DNA of 40,827 nucleotides, from the NCBI GenBank assembly GCA_934646965.1, contig CAKUEZ010000006.1:1-40827 (forward strand), given 5' to 3'. A model generated the notes under the pieces. It saw only the letters and a list, made by a program, of their open reading frames with translations. It was not told where the DNA came from and did no database searches. A program made the position numbers and the translations under genes. Below, piece after piece: positions 30,831-39,255 of this stretch; positions within the stretch are counted from its first letter, which is position 1, and each line of letters begins with the position of its first letter. Source of the DNA: an uncultured Collinsella sp. GTDB taxonomy: Bacteria; Actinomycetota; Coriobacteriia; Coriobacteriales; Coriobacteriaceae.

Positions 30831-32711
30831 ATGCTCAATAATCACGAGGCCAATCTAAGCGACGAGGAGGCTGCCGCCGAGGTGGCCCGCGCCGCGAAGA
30901 TCTACCCCGTGGTGCGTCTGCTGTCGGCCGATCAGGTCAAGAGCGACCGCAACTGCCTGCTCGCCGGCGATCGGTGCCCTTGCCTGCGCCAGTCAAGTCT
31001 TGAGGCCATGGCAAGCTCCGATGAGATATCGGAGCGGCTGCTCAACGACGGCGTTGAGTATCGTGCCCGTGTGCGCTCTTTGACGGTCGAGGGCGAGCCT
31101 CACGTTTTGCTGATGGTGCGCCCTATCGATGAACAAGAGGCCGCAGAAGAGGACCTTGTCTACACCGATGTGCTGACGAGCGTGCATAATCGCCGATATT
31201 ACGAGGAAAAGCTTCGCAGCGCCCGCATGAACGCTGGCGTTGCGATGATCGACCTTGATGATTTTAGGGTCTTCAACGATACCTGTGGCCGTCATGCCGG
31301 CGATCTCGCGCTCGGCGCTGTGGCGGCAGCCATTCGCAGCGGCATTCGCTCGACTGACGAGCTTGTGCGCCTTGGCTGCGACAAGTTCGTGACCGTCATG
31401 CCCAATATCCCCTCCGATGACTTCGCCCGTCGTCTGCGTCATGTATCCGATGCCGTCCACGCCACGATTGTCCCCGGCCACGAGCATGTAAGCCTTACGG
31501 CATGCGTAGGCGGTGTTCACATCAATGGCGAGACGGTCGACGAGGGCGTAAGCCGCGCGGTCCAATTGTTGAGCCATGCCAAGGCAAAGCCCGGTACGGT
31601 CGTGACTGACGCCGATGCAATCGAGACCTTCCAAAGCGATAAGCCTTCGATTCTTATCGTCGATGACTCCGAGATGAACCGTGTCATCCTCAACGAGATG
31701 CTCAAGGACGAGTACCGCATCCTGGAGGCGGACAACGGCCGCGCGGCGCTCGATATGGTCGACCGCTACGGCGATGAGCTATCGCTTGTGCTGCTCGACA
31801 TCATCATGCCGGGCATGAACGGCTTTGAGGTGCTGGGCGATCTGTCACGTCGATCTGCCGCCGATAACCTGCCCGTCATTATGATTTCGAGCGAAGATTC
31901 CGACGACGTGGTGCTGCGCGCCTACGAGCTGGGTGCATCGGATTACATCAACCGTCCGTTCAACGCGCGCGTCGTGCGCCGCCGCGTGAGTAATACCATC
32001 CGCCTGTATGCCAAGCAGCGTCGTCTGACGAGCCTGCTGTCTCAGCAGTACAACGAGCGCGTCAAGAACAGCCGCATGCTGATCGATATCATGGCCGGCG
32101 TCATGGAGCTCCGCAACGGCGAGAGCGGCCTGCATGTCACGCATATCGAAAAGCTGACCGAGCTGCTGCTGGGCTGCCTGGTGCATCGCAGCGACCAGTT
32201 CCCGCTCGACAACGAACAGCGCTCCACGATCGCTATGGCCTCGGCACTGCACGATATCGGCAAGATGTCGATCGACGACGCGATCCTCAACAAGCCCGGA
32301 CGCCTGACGTCCGAGGAGTTCGAGATCATGAAGACACACACCACCCTCGGTGCCGATATGCTGCTTGAGTTGGGCCGCCAACACGCCGGCAATCCCTTGC
32401 TGGAGTACGCGTACCAAATCGCGCGCTGGCACCACGAGCGCTGGGACGGCAAGGGCTATCCCGACGGCCTTAAGGGCAACGATATCCCCATCGCCGCGCA
32501 GGTGGTTTCGGTGGCCGACGTATACGATGCGCTCACGAGCGTGCGCGTGTACAAGGACGCCATCCCGCACCGGGAAGCGATTCAGATGATTCTGGACGGC
32601 AAGTGCGGTGAGTTTAACCCGCTACTGCTCGACTGCCTGCTCGAGGTGCAGGATCGTATTGCCGAAACGCTGGCACGCCCTGCCGACGTTGTCGCGTTTC
32701 CCACGATTTAG
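30831..32711 (+). CDS. Degenerate GGDEF - receiver - HD-GYP signalling protein
   Basis: A 626-residue cytoplasmic signalling protein. Domain order: short N-terminal region (1-110), GGDEF domain (about 110-265) with its active-site motif changed to GCDKF at 182-186, so cyclase activity is unlikely; receiver domain (about 280-395) with phosphoacceptor Asp323 in LLDIIMPG and preceding IVDDSEMNR; then HD-GYP domain with His474-Asp475 in ALHDIGKMS and HHERWDGKGYPDGL (Gly542-Tyr-Pro). The intact HD-GYP motif predicts cyclic-di-GMP hydrolysis controlled by phosphorylation; the dead GGDEF may bind GTP. The ATG at 30831 follows GAAGGGG; a TTG at 30816 is unlikely. The HPt gene follows by 23 bases. Confidence 0.93.
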   Translation: MLNNHEANLSDEEAAAEVARAAKIYPVVRLLSADQVKSDRNCLLAGDRCPCLRQSSLEAMASSDEISERLLNDGVEYRARVRSLTVEGEPHVLLMVRPIDEQEAAEEDLVYTDVLTSVHNRRYYEEKLRSARMNAGVAMIDLDDFRVFNDTCGRHAGDLALGAVAAAIRSGIRSTDELVRLGCDKFVTVMPNIPSDDFARRLRHVSDAVHATIVPGHEHVSLTACVGGVHINGETVDEGVSRAVQLLSHAKAKPGTVVTDADAIETFQSDKPSILIVDDSEMNRVILNEMLKDEYRILEADNGRAALDMVDRYGDELSLVLLDIIMPGMNGFEVLGDLSRRSAADNLPVIMISSEDSDDVVLRAYELGASDYINRPFNARVVRRRVSNTIRLYAKQRRLTSLLSQQYNERVKNSRMLIDIMAGVMELRNGESGLHVTHIEKLTELLLGCLVHRSDQFPLDNEQRSTIAMASALHDIGKMSIDDAILNKPGRLTSEEFEIMKTHTTLGADMLLELGRQHAGNPLLEYAYQIARWHHERWDGKGYPDGLKGNDIPIAAQVVSVADVYDALTSVRVYKDAIPHREAIQMILDGKCGEFNPLLLDCLLEVQDRIAETLARPADVVAFPTI

Positions 32712-32734
32712 TTTGATCGAAGGAGTTTCATTCC

Positions 32735-33091
32735 ATGATTTCCATGCGTGAAGCGTATGAGAAGATCGGCGCCGATTACGATGGCGCATCCGTTCGGCTG
32801 ATGGGCGAGGAGATGCTCGCCCGCTTTGCCCTTAAGTTCCTGGATGATGAGAGCATGGACAAGTTCGAGGCCGCTATGGCGGCAGGAGACGCCGAGAGTG
32901 CGTTTATGGCCGTGCATACGCTCAAGGGCGTGAGCCAGAACCTAGGGTTCGACAATCTGTACGAGCCGGCGGTCGTGGTGACCGAGGCGTTGCGTAATGC
33001 CGATACCGTTGACGGCGCCCGTGATGGGATGCATGCGCTGCGACAGCAGTATGCGGCCACGATGTCGGCCCTGCGTGAGGCGGCTGAATAA
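32735..33091 (+). CDS. HPt (histidine phosphotransfer) domain protein
   Basis: A 118-residue single-domain HPt protein with the phosphorylatable His61 in AVHTLKGVSQNLG. HPt proteins shuttle phosphoryl groups between receivers. AAGGAG is ten bases before the ATG. It is co-transcribed with the receiver/HD-GYP protein, so it likely phosphorylates or drains Asp323; no histidine kinase is encoded nearby. Confidence 0.92.
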   Translation: MISMREAYEKIGADYDGASVRLMGEEMLARFALKFLDDESMDKFEAAMAAGDAESAFMAVHTLKGVSQNLGFDNLYEPAVVVTEALRNADTVDGARDGMHALRQQYAATMSALREAAE

Positions 33092-33140
33092 GAGGCCGCG
33101 CGCCTTGGACCGTGCCCCAAGGTCGTTAACGTTGATACGA

Positions 33141-33185
33141 AAGGGCGCCCCGCCGGACCATATGGTTGGCGGGGCGCCCTTATTT
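33141..33185. terminator. Bidirectional terminator
   Basis: A perfect 14-bp stem (33141-33154 with 33168-33181) between convergent genes, with TTATTTG on the plus side and TTTCG on the minus side. It can end both the HPt and the amidotransferase-like transcripts. Confidence 0.85.
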
Positions 33186-33202
33186 GTTGCGGTGTTCGTA
33201 AA

Positions 33203-34012
33203 CTAGCGGGCTCGCTTAACCTCGGCCGCTGCCTCGACAAACGACTTCCACAGGTTAAAGTCAGTCTCGAGCGTCTGCCAGGTGTACTCGGGGTGCCATT
33301 GCACGCCCAGGCAGAAGGGCTGGCCCTCGACCTCGATGCACTCGGGCACGCCGTCGGTTGCCTGGGCGACCAGGCGCGTATGCTTGCCCAGACGATCGAC
33401 GCAGCAATGGTGCGCCGAGTTGGTCTGGATGAGCCTGTGCCCGCCGAGCGCGCGCTCTAGCAGCGAGCCGGGCACGACCTCGACGGGATGCACAGGGTCG
33501 TTGAGCACGTGGGTGTGGCGCCACTGTGTGCGGCCCTCACGCGCGCCCAGGCTCGGCACGTCCATGCACAGGGTGCCGCCGGTGGCGACGTTTAACAGCT
33601 GCGTGCCGCGGCAGGTGGTAAAGAGCGGTTTTTTGGCGCGGAGCACCTCATTGACCAGCTTGAACTCAAAACGGTCGCGGATCTCGCAGCACAGCGTGGG
33701 GTCGTAAGGGCGCTCGTCGCCCCAGCGCTTGGGGTTGACATCCGGGCCACCGGGAATGGCGATACCGTCGGCGATGTCGACGTAATGGCGAATGACCTCG
33801 ATATCCTCGGTGATGGACATCTGCAGCGGCAGGCCGCCGGCGGCAAGGATCGCATCGACAAAGACGCTGGCGATCTCCTCGTTGGGGGAGAGCGTCTCGC
33901 TCAAAAACGGCTTCGCTTCTTCCCAGCGTGGCGCGACGAGGATAAGCGGGCGGTCGGCAGGGGCGACGTCGACATGCGGGGTATAGGACGATGAAGTGCG
34001 AGTTCCGATCAT
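33203..34012 (-). CDS. Gamma-glutamyl-gamma-aminobutyrate hydrolase family (C26) protein
   Basis: A 269-residue class I glutamine-amidotransferase-like hydrolase of the PuuD/C26 peptidase type. The nucleophile Cys is in FTTCRGTQLLN, with VQWHPEYT providing the His-Glu pair and GIAIPGGPDVNP as the family's early motif. Members cleave gamma-glutamyl amides such as gamma-Glu-GABA. I start at ATG 34010-34012; an upstream GTG (34058-34060) would add 16 residues. It is the last gene of the amino acid transporter operon, so it probably releases glutamate from an imported gamma-glutamyl compound. Confidence 0.88.
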   Translation of the reverse strand: MIGTRTSSSYTPHVDVAPADRPLILVAPRWEEAKPFLSETLSPNEEIASVFVDAILAAGGLPLQMSITEDIEVIRHYVDIADGIAIPGGPDVNPKRWGDERPYDPTLCCEIRDRFEFKLVNEVLRAKKPLFTTCRGTQLLNVATGGTLCMDVPSLGAREGRTQWRHTHVLNDPVHPVEVVPGSLLERALGGHRLIQTNSAHHCCVDRLGKHTRLVAQATDGVPECIEVEGQPFCLGVQWHPEYTWQTLETDFNLWKSFVEAAAEVKRAR

Positions 34013-34066
34013 AGGTGTAACTTTCGAATCCGGATGGTCATGGCAAGCGGGCGAGCGCACGGCTGG

Positions 34067-34831
34067 TTAGTGGCCCTTGATGGAGTTGAGGAAGTCCTGG
34101 GCGCGCTTGGTCTGGGGGTGGTCGAAGAACTCGTCGGGCGTGCCGGTTTCCACGATCTGACCGTCGGCCATAAACACGACGCGGTCGGCAACGCGGCGGG
34201 CAAAGTTCATCTCGTGCGTGATGACAATCATCGTCATGCCCTGCTGGGCCAGGCGCACCATGACCTCGAGCACCTCGTTGATCATCTCGGGGTCCAGAGC
34301 GCTCGTGGGCTCGTCAAAGAGCATGACCTTGGGCTGCATGGCGAGCGAGCGGGCAATGGCCACGCGCTGTTGCTGACCGCCCGAGAGCTGTGCGGGTACC
34401 TTATCGGCCTGCTCGGCAACACCTACGCGACTCAGCAGGTCCATGGCACGCTCACGCGCCTCATCCTTGGAGACGCCCAGCACATCGACCGGTCCCAGCA
34501 TGACGTTCTGGAGGACCGTCATGTGTGCAAACAGGTTGAACTGTTGGAACACCATGCCCAGTTCGGCGCGCATGCGGGCGAGGTCCTTGCCTTCCTGTGG
34601 CAGGGGCTCGCCCTCGATAAGGATCTCGCCCGAGTCGATGGTCTCCAGGCGGTTGATGGTACGGCACATGGTCGACTTGCCCGAACCCGAGGGGCCAATC
34701 ACGACGACGACTTCGCCGCGGTCCACCGAGAGGTTGATGTCGTTGAGGACATGCAGATCGCCATAGTGCTTATCGACATGCTTGAGCTCGATCAGCGGCT
34801 GCTTGTCGAAAGAAGTAGTGCTCTGTGCCAT
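34067..34831 (-). CDS. Polar amino acid ABC transporter ATPase
   Basis: A 254-residue GlnQ/HisP-type ATPase that powers uptake. Walker [11 protein letters not shown]-loop [16 protein letters not shown], signature [16 protein letters not shown], Walker [15 protein letters not shown], and the H-loop THEMNFAR are all present. Fourth in the operon, after two permease genes. Confidence 0.95.
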   Translation of the reverse strand: MAQSTTSFDKQPLIELKHVDKHYGDLHVLNDINLSVDRGEVVVVIGPSGSGKSTMCRTINRLETIDSGEILIEGEPLPQEGKDLARMRAELGMVFQQFNLFAHMTVLQNVMLGPVDVLGVSKDEARERAMDLLSRVGVAEQADKVPAQLSGGQQQRVAIARSLAMQPKVMLFDEPTSALDPEMINEVLEVMVRLAQQGMTMIVITHEMNFARRVADRVVFMADGQIVETGTPDEFFDHPQTKRAQDFLNSIKGH

Positions 34832-34867
34832 GATGCTCGGCTCCTTATGCCTTAAAAACGTGGGTAC

Positions 34868-35701
34868 TTAGCGGATGATGGTCGCGCCGGTCTTGTGCGA
34901 AACGTAGACGGCGGCCTTGTTGATTGCGACGTTGATGAGAATGTAGATGACCGCAATCACCAGATAAACCGACACGAGAGCGTCGTAATTGGTAATGAGC
35001 ACGCGGGCGTTTTGCATCAGGTCGGGGTAACTCACCACGTAGGCAACGGTAGTGTCTTTGACTACGACCACAAGCTGCGAAATCAACGAGGGAATGATAA
35101 ACCGAATCGCCTGCGGCAGCACGATTTTAAAGGTGATTTTAGCTTTGGAGAGGCCGAGGGCCTGCGCTGCCTCGACCTGGCCGCGCGGAACGGCGTTGAC
35201 ACCGGCACGGAAGATCTCGGCCAGCACACCGGCAGCGGCGAGTGCGACGGGCAGCGTGAGCATCCAAAACGACGGCAGCGCGATCTTGTACTGGGGCAAC
35301 ACCAAAAAGAAGAAGTAGATGAACAGCAGGCTCGGTACGCCGCGGAAGAAATCGGTGAGCACGCGGCAGACCAGCTGCAGCGGCTTGATATCGCTCGTGC
35401 GGCCGAGCATGAGGGCGAGGCCCAGCACCAGCGCGATGGCGCCGGCGGTGAGTGCGACCTTAACGGTGCCCTCAAAGCCGGCAAACAGGAACTTCCAGGT
35501 GGTGAGGTGCGTAAAGAAATACCAGTAGTGGACCGAAAGCTGGCCGGTCACATAAAAGCGCTGCAGCACAAGGGCAATGAGCGCGGTCACGGCAACGAGC
35601 GAGATGGCGGTGCCGATGCGAATCTTGGCGCGCATCTTGGGGCCGGGAGCCTCGTAGAGCGCATCGCGCATGGTAAGCGCAGGGGAGGAGTGCTTGCTCA
35701 T
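34868..35701 (-). CDS. Amino acid ABC transporter permease 1
   Basis: A 277-residue inner-membrane permease of the HisMQ type with an N-terminal extension and the EAA loop AGVNAVPRGQVEAAQALGLS. Its start overlaps the end of the next upstream permease gene by four bases (ATGA). It forms the channel with the second permease. Confidence 0.92.
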   Translation of the reverse strand: MSKHSSPALTMRDALYEAPGPKMRAKIRIGTAISLVAVTALIALVLQRFYVTGQLSVHYWYFFTHLTTWKFLFAGFEGTVKVALTAGAIALVLGLALMLGRTSDIKPLQLVCRVLTDFFRGVPSLLFIYFFFLVLPQYKIALPSFWMLTLPVALAAAGVLAEIFRAGVNAVPRGQVEAAQALGLSKAKITFKIVLPQAIRFIIPSLISQLVVVVKDTTVAYVVSYPDLMQNARVLITNYDALVSVYLVIAVIYILINVAINKAAVYVSHKTGATIIR

Positions 35702-36357
35702 CGGAGAATCCTCACCTTCTTATCGATGTAGTTGCCAATATGGCTCACCACAAAGGCCGTGCCTAGGTAGCCGAGGGCCGAGATAAAGAACGCAGCGACG
35801 CCGCCGAGCGAGCGCGTGTTGATGTAGCTCACGACACCGGTGAGCTCCTGGGGCTTGAGCGGCACCTGGCTGCCAAGGGCGGTAGTGAGCATGACGGCGA
35901 TAAAGAGATTGGTCATGGGTAGCACGCTTGAGCGCAGGGCCTGCGGAATCACGATCTTGGCGAGGATGCGATTGAAGCTCATGCCGAGCGAGCGGGCGGC
36001 CTCGACCTGGCCCACACCTACGGTGTTGATGCCGCTCATAAAGTTCTCGGAGCCAAAGGCCGAGCCCAGCAGCACCGTGGCGACGATGACGCAGGTGCGA
36101 TAGGGCAGCACAATCTTGAGCGGCGGCAGTGCGTAGACGACGATAATGAGCAGCGCGATGCCGGGGATGTTGCGGAAGACCTGGACGTACAGGTCACCAA
36201 AGACGCGCAGCGGCTTGAGCGGCGACACGCGCATCACGGTGACGGCAACAGCCAGCACCATGGCGATGGCAAACGACTCAAGCGTCATGCCCCAAGTCGC
36301 GAGCAGCGCGTCGATATAGTTCTGGCCATAGAGCGACCAGAGCTCGGAGAGACTCAT
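35698..36357 (-). CDS. Amino acid ABC transporter permease 2
   Basis: A 219-residue HisMQ-type permease; the EAA loop reads SGINTVGVGQVEAARSLGMS. It follows the binding-protein gene after a hairpin-containing spacer and overlaps the following permease gene, indicating coupled translation. Confidence 0.92.
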   Translation of the reverse strand: MSLSELWSLYGQNYIDALLATWGMTLESFAIAMVLAVAVTVMRVSPLKPLRVFGDLYVQVFRNIPGIALLIIVVYALPPLKIVLPYRTCVIVATVLLGSAFGSENFMSGINTVGVGQVEAARSLGMSFNRILAKIVIPQALRSSVLPMTNLFIAVMLTTALGSQVPLKPQELTGVVSYINTRSLGGVAAFFISALGYLGTAFVVSHIGNYIDKKVRILR

Positions 36358-36381
36358 GCGGACCTCCCGCCGGTAAGGAAA

Positions 36382-36407
36382 GGGGCTCCCGTATGTACGG
36401 AAGCCCC
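36382..36407 (-). terminator. Partial terminator between binding protein and permease genes
   Basis: A 12-bp stem with one mismatch (36382-36393 with 36396-36407) and a short pyrimidine run (TTTCC) after it in the minus direction. It probably lets most transcripts stop after the solute-binding-protein gene, giving more binding protein than transporter, a common arrangement. Confidence 0.6.
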
Positions 36408-36496
36408 GACAACTCAGTAAGGAAACAGTTTAGCGCAATAAAGCGCATCGTACGTTTCCATATGGTTTCGTAGCGGCTGTTGCCCGGCTTACAAGC

Positions 36497-37492
36497 TTAG
36501 GCGCCGATCTCGGGCAGCTCGGGAACGTTGGTGTCGCCCGTGCGGTCGCCGATGCAGATCTGCCACAGCTCGGTCCAGGTGCCGTCATCCTCGATCTTCT
36601 TAAGGAAGTCGTTGACAAAGGCGACGCCGTCGGAATCGAGCGGCAGGCCGATGCCGTAGGGCTCCTTGCTGCCGAAGGGCTTGCCGGCGATCTTGTACTT
36701 GCCGGGCTCGCGGACCAGGGCGCTCTGCTGCATGTTGTTGTCGATGACGTAGGCGTCAACGCGACCCTGCTGGAGTGCCTGGCGGGCCTCCTCGTCGGTC
36801 TTGAACTCCTGCTGGCTGGCCTTGGGAGCGAACTCCTCCAGGATGGCGGGGCCGTTGGAGCCGGACTGGACGGCGACGTTCTTATCGGCCAGGTCGTCAA
36901 CGCTCTTGATGTCGTCGTTGTCGGCGAGCACCAGGATGGCCTGCTGCGTGTAGTAGTAGGGGCCGGCGAAGGAGACGAGCTTCTTGCGCTCATCGGTGAT
37001 GGTGTAGGTGGCAAAGACGGCGTCGACCTGGCCGTTCTGCAGCACGGACTCGCGCGTGTCAGAGGTCACCTGGGTGATCTCGACCTTGTTCTCGCCCAAG
37101 ATGTAGTTGGACAGGAGCTGTGCGATACCGGCATCGAAGCCGCGGGTCTGGCCATCCTTCTCGTTGAGGAGGGAGAAGAGCGTGGAGGTCTGAACGCCAC
37201 CGACCTTGAGGACGCCGGCGCCCTTGACGGCCGTGGCCCAGGTGCTGGCGGCAATGGCATCATCGTCGGCCTTGGGGCCATTGTCGACGAGCTTGTCGAA
37301 TGCCTTGGCGTCGAGGGTGGTGGAAGCCTCGGTATCGTCGGAGCTCTTGGAAGAGCCGGCGGCAGAGCCCTTGTCGGCCTCGGCGCTGGTGTCGGAGCAG
37401 CCGGCAAGACCAAGGCCGGCGACGGTTGCGAAGGTGGCGGCGACAAAGCCGCGGCGGTCGAGAACGACCTGCTGGGAGAGGTTCTTGCTCAT
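36497..37492 (-). CDS. Amino acid ABC transporter substrate-binding lipoprotein
   Basis: A 331-residue extracytoplasmic binding protein (SBP_bac_3 family, glutamate/glutamine type). Signal peptide with DRRGFVAATF and lipobox LAGC (Cys32), then a Ser/Asp-rich linker to about residue 60. The fold shows VGGVQTSTLFSLL, GFDAGIAQLL, FATYTITDERKKLVSFAGPYY and GLPLDSDGVAFVN, the typical binding-protein segments. Twin Arg could allow Tat export. Ribosome site GAGAAAGG before the ATG. It heads the operon that ends with the C26 hydrolase; glutamate-like ligands are likely. Confidence 0.93.
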   Translation of the reverse strand: MSKNLSQQVVLDRRGFVAATFATVAGLGLAGCSDTSAEADKGSAAGSSKSSDDTEASTTLDAKAFDKLVDNGPKADDDAIAASTWATAVKGAGVLKVGGVQTSTLFSLLNEKDGQTRGFDAGIAQLLSNYILGENKVEITQVTSDTRESVLQNGQVDAVFATYTITDERKKLVSFAGPYYYTQQAILVLADNDDIKSVDDLADKNVAVQSGSNGPAILEEFAPKASQQEFKTDEEARQALQQGRVDAYVIDNNMQQSALVREPGKYKIAGKPFGSKEPYGIGLPLDSDGVAFVNDFLKKIEDDGTWTELWQICIGDRTGDTNVPELPEIGA

Positions 37493-37535
37493 GGTAGAAC
37501 ACCTTTCTCAATAAAATCCCTAGCGGTTGAGTAGA

Positions 37536-37565
37536 GTTATACCCTAACCAGCTTAAGGGGGTCAA
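37536..37565 (-). promoter_or_regulatory. Promoter of the amino acid transporter operon
   Basis: On the minus strand, TTGACC (37560-37565) and TATAAC (37536-37541) are separated by 18 bases, a good sigma-70-type promoter, 43 bases before the binding-protein ATG. Confidence 0.7.
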
Positions 37566-37606
37566 CACGAAATAACTTAGAAACATACTAACCTTATAGG
37601 TTATTC

Positions 37607-37655
37607 AACCTACCAAAAAGGGACAGGTTTATTTTGGTGGGTTTTATCTGGGCAA
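37607..37655 (+). repeat. Interspersed hairpin repeat, copy 3 of 3
   Basis: Arms 37607-37618 (AACCTACCAAAA) and 37632-37643 (TTTTGGTGGGTT) with loop core GGGACAGGTTTA and flank TTTTATCTGGGCAAA. Relative to copy 2 a G-C pair is changed to A-T on both arms, which keeps the pairing. It lies between divergent genes. Confidence 0.8.
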
Positions 37656-37762
37656 ACGTCGGTTGTCGCTGTTGGGACGGTAGCTTGCGGCCGGGGCGGC
37701 TGCGCACGGCGGTCGTTATAATGGCGGCAACACGACACATATATACGTGAGGAGATCGTTGC

Positions 37763-38965
37763 ATGAACGGCTATACATTTTTCGCGCCGACTAAGGTGCT
37801 GTTTGGCGCGGGCAAGCTGAGCGAGCTGGGCGCACAGAAACTTCCCGGTACCAAGGCGCTTGTCGTCACGACCGGCGGCAACTCGGTCAAGCGCTTTGGA
37901 TATCTGCAGCGCGTGGAGGCCGAGCTCGACCGTGCCGGCGTGGCGCACGAGCTGTTCGACCGCATTGAGCCCAACCCGCTGCGCGAGACCGTCAACGCAG
38001 GTGGCTGGATGGCGCGCACCCATGGCTGCGACTTTGTGCTGGCGCTCGGCGGCGGCTCGGTCATGGACGGCAGCAAGGGCATCTGCGCGGTGGCGGCAAA
38101 CCCGCACACGGATGCCGAGGGCAACGAGTGCCCTGGTGATATCTGGGACTTTGTGAACGGCGGCACCGCGCTTGGGCTGCCCATTCCCAACGATCCGCTG
38201 CCGCTGGTGTGCGTGACTACCACGGCCGGCACCGGCTCGGAGGCCGACGCGGGCGGCGTGATCTCCTGTGAGGAGAATGACGAGAAGCTGCGCTTGGGCG
38301 ACCCACGCCTGTTCCCGGTGCTTTCGGTCGTCGATCCCGAGCTTATGGTGAGCGTTCCGGCGCGCTTGACGGCCTATCAGGGATTCGATGCTCTGTTCCA
38401 CAACGTTGAGTGCTATATCGCCAATACCAACACGCCCATGGGTGACATGGTTTGCCGCGAGGGTATTCGACGCGCTGCGGCTTCGCTGGCTGCGTGCGTG
38501 AACAGCGGCGACGACCTTGATGCGCGTGCCGAGCTCGCTTTTGCCAACACACTCGGCGGCTATGCCATGGTGTGCTCGGGCTGTGCGGGATGCCACGGCC
38601 TTGAGCACGGCATGAGTGCGCATCATCACGACCTGCCGCACGGTGCCGGCCTCATCATGATCGCGCGCGCCTACCACACGTGGATGATCGATCACAGTGC
38701 CGCGCCCGAGCGTTATATCGACATGGCACGCTTGATGGGCAGTGCTGCCGCGGATGATCCGCACGATTTCGTGGCTGAGCTTACCCGCCTGATGGAGGCC
38801 TGCCATGTGGCCGATCTTGCCATGAGCGAGTGGGGGATTACGGCCGAAGAGCTGCCCGCTATTGCGCACAACGCCCTAACGACCAACGATGCCCTGTTCG
38901 GCCACGATCCCATTGCCCTGACCGAGCCCGACGTCGTCGAGATCCTCAAGCAAAGCTATTGCTAA
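37763..38965 (+). CDS. Iron-containing alcohol dehydrogenase
   Basis: A 400-residue group III (Fe-ADH) NAD(P)-dependent alcohol dehydrogenase, close to butanol dehydrogenases. Visible are LALGGGSVMDGSKG for the cofactor phosphate, TTTAGTGSEAD, and the metal-binding segments GFDALFHNVE, CHGLEHGMSAHH and LPHGAG. Starting ATG follows GGAG. Probably reduces aldehydes to alcohols in fermentation. The electron donor or acceptor range is unknown. Confidence 0.93.
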   Translation: MNGYTFFAPTKVLFGAGKLSELGAQKLPGTKALVVTTGGNSVKRFGYLQRVEAELDRAGVAHELFDRIEPNPLRETVNAGGWMARTHGCDFVLALGGGSVMDGSKGICAVAANPHTDAEGNECPGDIWDFVNGGTALGLPIPNDPLPLVCVTTTAGTGSEADAGGVISCEENDEKLRLGDPRLFPVLSVVDPELMVSVPARLTAYQGFDALFHNVECYIANTNTPMGDMVCREGIRRAAASLAACVNSGDDLDARAELAFANTLGGYAMVCSGCAGCHGLEHGMSAHHHDLPHGAGLIMIARAYHTWMIDHSAAPERYIDMARLMGSAAADDPHDFVAELTRLMEACHVADLAMSEWGITAEELPAIAHNALTTNDALFGHDPIALTEPDVVEILKQSYC

Positions 38966-38981
38966 CTACCTTGCTGCTTTG

Positions 38982-39197
38982 TCTCAATCTGTAACATCTG
39001 CAGCCGTTTTTACCGAGTAACTGTTACAGATCGAGATCTTCTCTTCAGGGGAATTCGAATGTCTCAATCTGTAACAGTTAGACGAGGATTTCGCCCCTAA
39101 CTGTTACAGATTGAGATAAACATCAGGAGCCTAAACGGTTCGTCTCAATCTGTAACACCTAGATGCAAATTCTGTCTCCAGATGTTACAGATCAAGA
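38982..39197. repeat. Array of six alternating 15-bp repeats at 40-base intervals
   Basis: Consensus TCTCAATCTGTAACA occurs at 38982-38996, 39062-39076 and 39143-39157 (forward), with its reverse complement, slightly varied, at 39022-39036, 39102-39116 and 39183-39197. Starts are spaced 40, 40, 40, 41 and 40 bases. Each forward/reverse pair makes a 55-base hairpin with 25-base loop, and the gaps between hairpins are 25-26 bases. Loops and gaps differ in sequence. It fills the space between convergent genes. Confidence 0.88.
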
Positions 39198-39215
39198 TAA
39201 TTGCGTCGCGAAAAC

Positions 39216-39255
39216 AAAAACCTCCGCAAGGGCGCTTGCCGTTGCGGAGGTTTTT
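39216..39255 (-). terminator. Intrinsic terminator of dxs
   Basis: A 14-bp stem (39216-39229 with 39242-39255) starting directly at the dxs stop codon, with a T-rich run on the minus strand. Confidence 0.9.

Noticed and set aside
38982..39197. CRISPR array
   Set aside because: The repeats alternate in orientation, are only 15 bp with substitutions, spacers are 25 bases and no cas genes are visible; reported instead as a regular palindromic array.
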